Position numbers and translations under genes: made by a program | Assembly: GCF_034424175.1 (NCBI RefSeq) | Contig: NZ_CP139986.1 | Span: 3,162,001-3,226,000, forward strand | Direction: 5' to 3' | Origin: Kluyvera intermedia | GTDB lineage: Bacteria; Pseudomonadota; Gammaproteobacteria; Enterobacterales; Enterobacteriaceae | DNA length: 64,000 bases | Shown here: positions 58,287 to 64,000 of the stretch, one piece after another | Layout of the letters: each line of letters starts with the position of its first letter | Position numbering within the stretch: position 1 is the stretch's first letter | Notes under the pieces: model-generated | Databases searched by the model: none | The model's input: only the letters and a program-made list of their open reading frames with translations | Told to the model about the DNA's origin: nothing

Positions 58287-59192
58287 ATGCGCAATCGCAC
58301 TTTTGCCGATCTGGACCGCGTCGTCGCACTGGGCGGCGGACATGGACTTGGACGCGTAATGTCATCCCTGTCATCGCTTGGCTCACGTCTGACCGGCATC
58401 GTTACCACCACCGATAATGGCGGTTCTACCGGACGTATTCGTCGTTCGGAAGGCGGTATTGCCTGGGGTGATATGCGCAACTGCCTTAATCAATTAATTA
58501 CCGAACCCAGCGTTGCGTCGACAATGTTTGAGTATCGTTTTAGCGGTAATGGCGAACTTTCCGGGCATAACCTCGGAAATCTGATGTTAAAGGCGCTGGA
58601 TAACCTGAGCATAAGGCCTTTAGAAGCTATCAACTTAATTAAAAACCTGCTCAAAGTGGAAGCTTCGCTGATCCCAATGTCCGAACAGCCGGTGGATTTA
58701 ATGGCAATCGATAGCGAGGGTCATGAAATCTACGGTGAAGTGAATATTGACCAACTCAAACTGCCGCCGCAGACGCTGATGCTCACCCCACAGGTCTCAG
58801 CAACGCGTGAAGCGGTAGAGGCCATTGCCGAGGCAGATTTAATACTTATCGGCCCGGGCAGTTTCTACACCAGCCTGCTGCCGATTTTACTCCTGCCCGA
58901 TGTAGCTCAGGCGATGCGCCGCACGCCAGCGCCAATGGTTTACATTGATAATCTTGGTCGCGAGCATAGTCCGGCCGGCGATCTAAGTATTGAGACCCGA
59001 ATTGGGCTGCTGGAGCACTATATTGGCAAAGCGGTCATTGACGCGGTGGTCGTTGGGCCAAAAGTCGACGTTAGCCGCGTGCAGTGCAAAGTGGTTGTTC
59101 AACAGCCGCTGGAAGCCGACGATATTCCTTACCGTCACGACCGCGCCCTGTTGCGTGCCGCGCTTGAAGAAGCCCTTCAGGCCTTTAATTAA
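58287..59192 (+). CDS. yvcK: YvcK/YbhK, gluconeogenesis-factor family protein
   Basis: Cytoplasmic protein of 301 residues (E. coli YbhK 302) of the CofD/YvcK family. The N-terminal nucleotide-sugar motif is VVALGGGHGLGRVMSSL, with TTTDNGGSTGRIR and FSGNGELSGHNLGNLML. The C-terminal block is LILIGPGSFYTSLLPILLLP. In Bacillus it is needed on gluconeogenic carbon and for cell shape and binds UDP-GlcNAc; the enterobacterial role is not settled. AAGGAAG precedes the ATG. A PmrA-box-like site begins 3 bp after its stop. Confidence 0.94.
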   Translation: MRNRTFADLDRVVALGGGHGLGRVMSSLSSLGSRLTGIVTTTDNGGSTGRIRRSEGGIAWGDMRNCLNQLITEPSVASTMFEYRFSGNGELSGHNLGNLMLKALDNLSIRPLEAINLIKNLLKVEASLIPMSEQPVDLMAIDSEGHEIYGEVNIDQLKLPPQTLMLTPQVSATREAVEAIAEADLILIGPGSFYTSLLPILLLPDVAQAMRRTPAPMVYIDNLGREHSPAGDLSIETRIGLLEHYIGKAVIDAVVVGPKVDVSRVQCKVVVQQPLEADDIPYRHDRALLRAALEEALQAFN

Positions 59193-59195
59193 TAT

Positions 59196-59212
59196 CTTAA
59201 GGTTGTCTTAAA
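59196..59212 (+). promoter_or_regulatory. PmrA (BasR) box upstream of eptA
   Basis: CTTAAG-GTTGT-CTTAAA matches the direct-repeat PmrA box (CTTAAK-N5-CTTAAK) with one mismatch in the last base. It lies 47 bp before eptA, with CATAGC as a possible -10 about 13 bp downstream. Confidence 0.8.
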
Positions 59213-59259
59213 AAACGTCAGGCAGCATAGCAAGCATCATTATTGCCGGATCTATCGCT

Positions 59260-60906
59260 ATGCTTCGCCTGTTACGCTTCCGTCCTACCGTTAGCCGCTT
59301 AACCTATATTATTCTGTTCTCGCTTTATATTGCCCTGGCGCTGAATATCGATTTTTATCGCCAGGCCTATGCCCTCCTGCCGGTCAACAGCCTGCATAAC
59401 GCGCTGGTCTTTTTGTCGATGCCGGTCGTAGCGTTTGCCGTGATGGCGATATTTCTGACGCTGGCCTCGATTATTCGTCTGGAAAAATTGGCTACTACGC
59501 TGTTTATTTTACTCAGCGCCTGCGCACAATATTTCATGATGAACTTCGGCATCATTGTCGACCGCTCGATGGTCACTAATGTTCTCGACACTACCTCTGC
59601 GGAAAGTTACGCCCTGCTCTCCGGACAAATGATTGTCGTGCTTGGATTTACCGCACTGCTGTTTATCGCATTGGCGTGGTGGATAAAAATCAAACCGGCA
59701 GCAAATTTGTGGCGCGGAACGTTAACGCGAGCGGTAACGTTGGTTGTTTCAGCAGTATTAATCCTGCTGGTGGCCGCGCTGTTCTATAAAGATTACGCCT
59801 CGCTGTTTCGCAATAATAAAGAGCTGGTGAAATCCCTTAATCCGTCCAACAGTATTGTGGCGATGAACTCCTGGTATTTTCACCATCAGATGGGCAATTT
59901 ACCGCTGGTCAAAATTGGCGAAGACGCGAAGCAAAAAGCGGTCATGAAAAAAGGCCCACGCAAGAATCTGACCATTTTAATCGTCGGTGAAACATCCCGT
60001 GCAGCCAATTTCTCGCTGGGTGGCTACGACCGCGAAACCAACCCATTACTCGCCAAAGATAACGTGGTCTATTTTCCGAAAACCAGTTCCTGCGGCACTG
60101 CCACTGCTGTTTCCGTCCCCTGCATGTTCTCCAATATGCCGCGTACCGGTTACGATGAATCACTGGCGCACCACCAGGAAGGGTTATTGGATATTATCCA
60201 GCGCGCAGGCATTCAGGTGCTGTGGAATGATAATGACGGCGGCTGTAAGGGTGCCTGTGATCGCGTGCCGCATCAGGATGTCACCGACTTGAAGCTGCCT
60301 GGCGAGTGTATTGACGGCGAATGCTACGACGACGTGCTGTTCCACGGCCTGGAGCAGACTATTGATAATATGCGCGGTGACGGCGTGATTGTCCTGCATA
60401 CGATTGGCAGCCACGGACCAACCTATTACAACCGTTATCCACCAGCATTCCGTCGCTATACGCCGACCTGCGATACCAGCGAAATACAATCCTGTTCTCA
60501 GGAACAACTTAAAAATAGCTACGACAATACGATTTTGTATGTCGACTATATTGTCGATGAAGCGATTAAATTACTGCAATCAAAACAAGACAAATTCACC
60601 ACTAGTCTGGTTTATCTTTCCGACCACGGGGAGTCATTGGGTGAGAACGGCGTTTATCTGCACGGGTTGCCGTATACCATTGCGCCAGAAACGCAGAAAC
60701 ACGTGCCGATGCTGGTATGGTTATCCGATGATTATCAAAAACGCTATGGCATAAATTACAGTTGCTTGCAAAAACAGGCCAAAGAAAATGACTACTCGCA
60801 GGATAATCTGTTCTCTACAATGCTCGGTATGACCGGCGTAGAAACGCAGGAATATCGCGCCGCAGACGATATCTTAGCCACGTGTAAACAGGGGCAAAAC
60901 GGATGA
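59260..60906 (+). CDS. eptA: Lipid A phosphoethanolamine transferase EptA (PmrC)
   Basis: Inner-membrane enzyme that adds phosphoethanolamine to lipid A and so lowers the negative surface charge and polymyxin binding. It has 548 residues (E. coli 547). Five N-terminal transmembrane helices (to about residue 180, ending near FYKDYASLFRNNKELVKS) precede the sulfatase-fold domain. The nucleophile is Thr245 in LIVGETSRAANFSLGG. Metal motifs are YLSDHGESLGENGVYLHG and HTIGSHGP. Periplasmic cysteines for disulfides are kept (SSCGTATAVSVPCMFS, GGCKGACD, CDTSEIQSC). It overlaps basR by four bases. Confidence 0.96.
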   Translation: MLRLLRFRPTVSRLTYIILFSLYIALALNIDFYRQAYALLPVNSLHNALVFLSMPVVAFAVMAIFLTLASIIRLEKLATTLFILLSACAQYFMMNFGIIVDRSMVTNVLDTTSAESYALLSGQMIVVLGFTALLFIALAWWIKIKPAANLWRGTLTRAVTLVVSAVLILLVAALFYKDYASLFRNNKELVKSLNPSNSIVAMNSWYFHHQMGNLPLVKIGEDAKQKAVMKKGPRKNLTILIVGETSRAANFSLGGYDRETNPLLAKDNVVYFPKTSSCGTATAVSVPCMFSNMPRTGYDESLAHHQEGLLDIIQRAGIQVLWNDNDGGCKGACDRVPHQDVTDLKLPGECIDGECYDDVLFHGLEQTIDNMRGDGVIVLHTIGSHGPTYYNRYPPAFRRYTPTCDTSEIQSCSQEQLKNSYDNTILYVDYIVDEAIKLLQSKQDKFTTSLVYLSDHGESLGENGVYLHGLPYTIAPETQKHVPMLVWLSDDYQKRYGINYSCLQKQAKENDYSQDNLFSTMLGMTGVETQEYRAADDILATCKQGQNG

Positions 60907-61574
60907 AAATATTAGTCGTTGAAGATGATGCACTGTTATTACAGGGGCTGATTCTGGCAATGCAGAGCGAAGGGTATGCGTGTGATGGCGTTACCACGGC
61001 GCAACAGGCTGCGCTGAGTCTGGCGAACGGGCACTACAGCCTGGTGGTGCTTGATTTGGGTTTGCCGGATGAAGACGGGCTGCATTTTCTAAGCCGTATG
61101 CGCCAGGAAAAACTGAGCATTCCGGTGCTCATCCTCACCGCCCGCGACACTCTGGAGGATCGCATCAGCGGTCTGGATACCGGTGCCGATGATTATCTGG
61201 TGAAGCCGTTTGCGCTGGAGGAACTTAATGCCCGTATTCGTGCGCTGCTGCGACGCAATCTAAATCAGGGCGATAACGAAGTGACCGTGGAAAATCTGCG
61301 TCTCAACGTCACCCGCCGTCAGGTGTGGCTGGATGGCGAGATTCTGGAGCTGACGCCAAAAGAGTACGCCCTGCTGTCGCGTCTCATGTTAAAGGCGGGC
61401 AGCCCGGTACACCGTGAAATTCTCTACAACGATATCTACAACTGGGATAACGAACCGGCGACCAATACGCTGGAGGTGCATATTCACAACCTGCGCGATA
61501 AGGTGGGGAAAGCCCGTATCCGTACGGTACGCGGCTTTGGCTATCAGTTGGTTAACTCCAGTAAGGCAGAATAA
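60903..61574 (+). CDS. basR: Response regulator BasR (PmrA)
   Basis: OmpR-family response regulator of 223 residues (E. coli 222). The receiver has Asp8/Asp9 (VEDDALLL), phosphoacceptor Asp51 (VVLDLGLPDEDG), Thr in LTARD and Lys in VKPFALEEL. The winged-helix C-terminal domain ends GKARIRTVRGFGYQLV. It activates eptA and arn genes through PmrA boxes, two of which are visible nearby. It overlaps eptA and is 3 bp before basS, forming a pmrCAB operon. Confidence 0.97.
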   Translation: MKILVVEDDALLLQGLILAMQSEGYACDGVTTAQQAALSLANGHYSLVVLDLGLPDEDGLHFLSRMRQEKLSIPVLILTARDTLEDRISGLDTGADDYLVKPFALEELNARIRALLRRNLNQGDNEVTVENLRLNVTRRQVWLDGEILELTPKEYALLSRLMLKAGSPVHREILYNDIYNWDNEPATNTLEVHIHNLRDKVGKARIRTVRGFGYQLVNSSKAE

Positions 61575-61577
61575 GGA

Positions 61578-62657
61578 ATGGCATTTTTTTCCGTTCGCAA
61601 ATGGCCGATGCGCCATCAACTGCTGCTCGCCATTGGGGTAATTCTGGTGGTCTTCCAGCTAATCAGCGTGTTCTGGCTGTGGCATGAGAGCAAAGAGCAG
61701 ATTGAGCTGGAAGTGGCGATGCTGATTAACAATCACAATAATGCAAAGCATATTCGCCACGAAGTGCGCGAGGCGATTGCCAGCCTGCTATTGCCGAGCC
61801 TTGTGATTATCAGCCTCGCATTGTACTTGTGTTTACAGGCGGTCAAACGTATTACCCGCCCGCTGGCCAATCTGCAAAAAGAACTTGATGCGCGAACCCC
61901 GGGAAATTTGCAGCCAATCTATCTGCAGCAGACCACGGTTGAGGTGGAGGCGGTGACCAACGCCATCAATCAACTGGTGCAAAATCTGACGCAGACGCTT
62001 GATCGCGAGCGCTTGTTTACCGCCGATGTTGCCCATGAACTGCGAACGCCGCTTGCAGGGTTAAAACTGCATCTGGAACTGCTGGAAAAGACGCAGAACC
62101 TGAATCTTGCGCCGCTGGTACAGCGTTTGGATCAGATGACTGAGAGCGTGGCGCAACTGCTGCTTTTAGCGCGGGTGGGCCAATCCTTTTCGGCAGGCAG
62201 TTACCAGCGGGTGGATCTGCTAAGTGATGTGATTGAGCCGATACACAGTGAGCTGGAAACCATGCTGGCGGCTCGGGCACAAAAGCTGGTTATTGACCAT
62301 CCCCCATCGTCAGTGACCGTTTCCGGTGACGCGACCTTATTGAGGTTGCTGGTGCGTAATTTACTGGAGAATGCGCATCGATATAGTCCGGAAGCGTCAA
62401 CGATTACCCTGTCGCTGGTCTCCACAACACGTCCGACGTTAGTGGTTGAGGATGAGGGGCCGGGGATTGATGAGTCGAAAGTCGGGGAGTTAAGTCAGGC
62501 ATTTGTGCGAATGGACAGCCGTTATGGCGGAATTGGTCTTGGACTCAGCATCGTTACGCGCATCGCCCAGCTTCATGAAGCGGCATTCTTCTTGCAAAAC
62601 CGCGAGACCGGCAACGGAACGCGAGCATGGGTAGAGTTTCAGCCACCGAAGAATTAA
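61578..62657 (+). CDS. basS: Sensor histidine kinase BasS (PmrB)
   Basis: Membrane histidine kinase of 359 residues (E. coli 363). Two transmembrane helices (about 14-34 and 66-86) enclose a periplasmic loop of about 30 residues with acidic motifs (ESKEQIELE), where PmrB senses Fe3+ and mild acid. A HAMP region follows (AVKRITRPLANLQKEL). The phosphoacceptor is His153 in TADVAHELRTPLAGL. ATP-binding motifs: LLENAHRYSP (N box), VEDEGPGIDE (G1), GIGLGLSIV (G2). Last gene of the operon. Confidence 0.96.
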   Translation: MAFFSVRKWPMRHQLLLAIGVILVVFQLISVFWLWHESKEQIELEVAMLINNHNNAKHIRHEVREAIASLLLPSLVIISLALYLCLQAVKRITRPLANLQKELDARTPGNLQPIYLQQTTVEVEAVTNAINQLVQNLTQTLDRERLFTADVAHELRTPLAGLKLHLELLEKTQNLNLAPLVQRLDQMTESVAQLLLLARVGQSFSAGSYQRVDLLSDVIEPIHSELETMLAARAQKLVIDHPPSSVTVSGDATLLRLLVRNLLENAHRYSPEASTITLSLVSTTRPTLVVEDEGPGIDESKVGELSQAFVRMDSRYGGIGLGLSIVTRIAQLHEAAFFLQNRETGNGTRAWVEFQPPKN

Positions 62658-62663
62658 CGCGAG

Positions 62664-62756
62664 TCAGAAGGTCATTATCCACTGACAGGCAAAACCGGCG
62701 ACAATGGCAACGGAGATCATCACGGTAAACAGCTGCTGGGAATTCAGAGGAAACAT
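62664..62756 (-). CDS. Predicted 30-residue single-span membrane peptide with its own PmrA-box promoter
   Basis: I do not recognise this protein. It begins MFPLNSQQLF, continues with a hydrophobic stretch TVMISVAIVAGFA and ends CQWIMTF, enough for one membrane helix. AAGGATAG sits 4-8 bases before the ATG. A candidate -10 (TACTAT, 62787-62782) and a PmrA-box-like direct repeat (62816-62800) lie upstream, giving a short leader of about 19 bases. It is convergent with basS, ending 7 bp from the basS stop. The layout recalls Salmonella/E. coli PmrR, a PmrA-controlled peptide of similar size that inhibits LpxT; from memory both have an LxTV segment and a Trp near a T-aromatic end, but the sequences are not clearly homologous. 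Translation is unproven. Confidence 0.6.
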   Translation of the reverse strand: MFPLNSQQLFTVMISVAIVAGFACQWIMTF

Positions 62757-62799
62757 GGCGCTATCCTTATTGATTTTACGGATAGTATGAGCGGGATTT

Positions 62800-62816
62800 A
62801 TTAAGTGAACATTAAG
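62800..62816 (-). promoter_or_regulatory. PmrA (BasR) box upstream of the small membrane-peptide gene
   Basis: On the minus strand CTTAAT-GTTCA-CTTAAT is a perfect match to CTTAAK-N5-CTTAAK. Twelve bases separate it from TACTAT, so it covers the -35 region as in known PmrA-activated promoters. It points toward the small gene, away from uvrB. Confidence 0.75.
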
Positions 62817-62861
62817 GTTTGCGTCCGCGAGCGTGATGTTGCCCATATTTGGCACCGAGCC

Positions 62862-62932
62862 TTCCCGGGGGCGGCTTGCGCCTTGCCCGGGCTACAAATG
62901 ACGTAGCCCGGCTGAACGAAGTGACGCCGGGG
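62862..62932. repeat. Diverged REP pair upstream of the uvrB 3' end
   Basis: CCCGGGGGCGGCTTGCGCCT...CCCGGGCTAC and inverted GTAGCCCGGCTGAACGAAG...CGCCGGGG, second REP class, degenerate. Confidence 0.7.
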
Positions 62933-62949
62933 TTGGTACCGGCCGACTA

Positions 62950-64000
62950 TCAGGATGTGGCGATAAACAATTCGCGTAGCTTGTGCAGGCGGTCGCGGGC
63001 TTCTGCTGCTTCTTCGAACTCGAGGTTCTGCGCATGTTTCATCATTTGCGCTTCCACGGCCTGGATTTGCTGCTGCAGCGCTTTCGGCGTCAGCACCGGT
63101 GCATCTGCCTCAACAACCGACGATGCGCCTCGTGACTTACCGCGGCCTTTGGCTTTGGTCTTCGCCAGCCCCTCACCCATCGACAGAATATCAACCACGT
63201 CTTTGACAAGACCCTGCGGCACGATGCCGTGTTCGACGTTGTACTGATGCTGTTTCTCACGACGACGTTCGGTCTCACTAATAGCTTTCGCCATCGACGC
63301 GGTGATTTTATCGCCGTAGAGAATTGCCTTACCGTTAATATTACGCGCTGCACGACCAATGGTCTGAATCAACGAACGTTCGGAACGCAGGAAACCTTCT
63401 TTGTCAGCGTCAAGGATTGCCACCAGCGAAACTTCCGGCATATCCAGCCCTTCTCGCAGCAAGTTGATACCCACCAGCACGTCGAATTCCCCCAAGCGCA
63501 GATCGCGGATGATCTCCATACGCTCGACGGTGTCGATATCAGAGTGCAGATAACGCACCCGCTCTCCATGTTCTTCGAGATAATCCGTCAGATCTTCCGC
63601 CATACGTTTGGTGAGCGTGGTGACCAGCACACGTTCGTTAATCACCGCACGTTTACGGATTTCTGATAACAGATCGTCAACCTGCGTGCCCACCGGACGT
63701 ACTTCAATAATCGGGTCAAGCAGCCCGGTTGGGCGCACCACCTGATCAATGACGTCGCCACCGGATTTCTCCAGCTCATAGTTGCCCGGCGTCGCGGAAA
63801 CATAGATGGTTTGCGGTGCCAGCGCTTCAAACTCTTCAAACTTTAATGGACGGTTATCGAGCGCAGACGGCAGGCGGAAACCATACTCGACCAGCGTCTC
63901 TTTACGCGCCCGGTCGCCTCGGTACATGCCGCCAATTTGCGGGATGGTGACGTGGGATTCATCTACCACCAGCAGACCGTCAGCCGGCAGGTAGTCAAAC
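62950..64000 (-). CDS. uvrB: Excinuclease ABC subunit UvrB (C-terminal part, cut by window edge)
   Basis: DNA damage-recognition helicase of nucleotide excision repair. About 350 C-terminal residues are visible. The DESH motif region (VDESHVTIPQIGGMYRGDRARKE) is near the edge, followed by EFEALAPQTIYVSATPG, TLTKRMAEDLTDYL, VGINLLREGLDMPEVSLVAILDADKEGFLRS-type motifs and QTIGRAARN. The C-terminal UVR domain that binds UvrC is VEAQMMKHAQNLEFEEAAEARD. The N-terminal ATP site and beta-hairpin lie beyond position 64000. Confidence 0.97.
   Translation of the reverse strand, partial: FDYLPADGLLVVDESHVTIPQIGGMYRGDRARKETLVEYGFRLPSALDNRPLKFEEFEALAPQTIYVSATPGNYELEKSGGDVIDQVVRPTGLLDPIIEVRPVGTQVDDLLSEIRKRAVINERVLVTTLTKRMAEDLTDYLEEHGERVRYLHSDIDTVERMEIIRDLRLGEFDVLVGINLLREGLDMPEVSLVAILDADKEGFLRSERSLIQTIGRAARNINGKAILYGDKITASMAKAISETERRREKQHQYNVEHGIVPQGLVKDVVDILSMGEGLAKTKAKGRGKSRGASSVVEADAPVLTPKALQQQIQAVEAQMMKHAQNLEFEEAAEARDRLHKLRELFIATS

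Noticed and set aside
1..64000. CRISPR arrays, prophage genes, integrases, restriction or toxin-antitoxin systems
   Set aside because: None seen. The repeats present are REP palindromes, and the only transposase-like gene is the RAYT. No tRNA gene was recognised, though this was not an exhaustive structural search.

Overview
The window is chromosomal DNA of a member of the Enterobacteriaceae. Almost every gene is a close homologue of an Escherichia coli gene, and the order matches the E. coli K-12 stretch from uvrB to rimO in reverse, from memory of that map. Two families of REP palindromes fill many gaps, one of the E. coli/Salmonella/Citrobacter type and one with a GGCGGCGCTGCGCTT core. A Citrobacter- or Enterobacter-like genome fits best, but the species cannot be fixed from the sequence alone. 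There is no prophage, plasmid, rRNA, CRISPR or integron; I recognised no tRNA. The one transposase-like gene is a REP-associated tyrosine transposase (RAYT).

Layout. 1-3.9 kb: a lac-like module (GH42 beta-galactosidase cut by the window edge, a LacI homologue, a LacY-family permease) with two lacO1-like operators. 3.9-12.2 kb: bssR, rimO, and the iaaA-gsiABCD isoaspartyl peptidase and glutathione-import operon. 12.4-14.4 kb: moeAB. 14.5-21.1 kb: fsaA, the ybiY-ybiW glycyl-radical enzyme pair, ybiV and ybiU; an identical 13-bp motif lies before ybiY, ybiV and ybiU. 21.2-28.3 kb: ybiT, ldtB, a two-gene GH1/GntR insertion, ybiR, mntR and the tiny mntS. 28.5-36.4 kb: opgE, a nickel/cobalt-type transporter, ompX, rhtA, dps and glnHPQ. 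36.5-44.2 kb: rlmF, a flavin reductase, the RAYT between REP clusters, fiu (broken by an 11-bp tandem duplication), ybiX, mcbA and ybiB. 44.3-54.2 kb: dinG, rhlE, cecR-ybhGFSR and ybhQ. 54.5-58.0 kb: ybhL and moaABCDE behind a molybdenum-cofactor riboswitch. 58.3-62.8 kb: yvcK, then eptA-basR-basS (pmrCAB) and an unrecognised 30-residue membrane-protein gene. The window closes in uvrB.

How the genes work together. Molybdenum cofactor synthesis is covered twice (moaABCDE and moeAB). Three importers or permeases and several metal-linked genes (mntR/mntS, fiu/ybiX, the NicO-type transporter) handle nutrients and metals. eptA-basRS forms a lipid A modification circuit. The most interesting item is the small gene next to basS. 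It has its own PmrA-box-like promoter (CTTAAT-N5-CTTAAT), a good ribosome binding site and one predicted membrane span, so it is a candidate new peptide of the PmrA/PmrB regulon. Other leads are the shared motif in the ybiY-ybiU cluster, the 11-bp duplication in fiu, and the RAYT flanked by 40-bp direct repeats exactly 730 bp apart.
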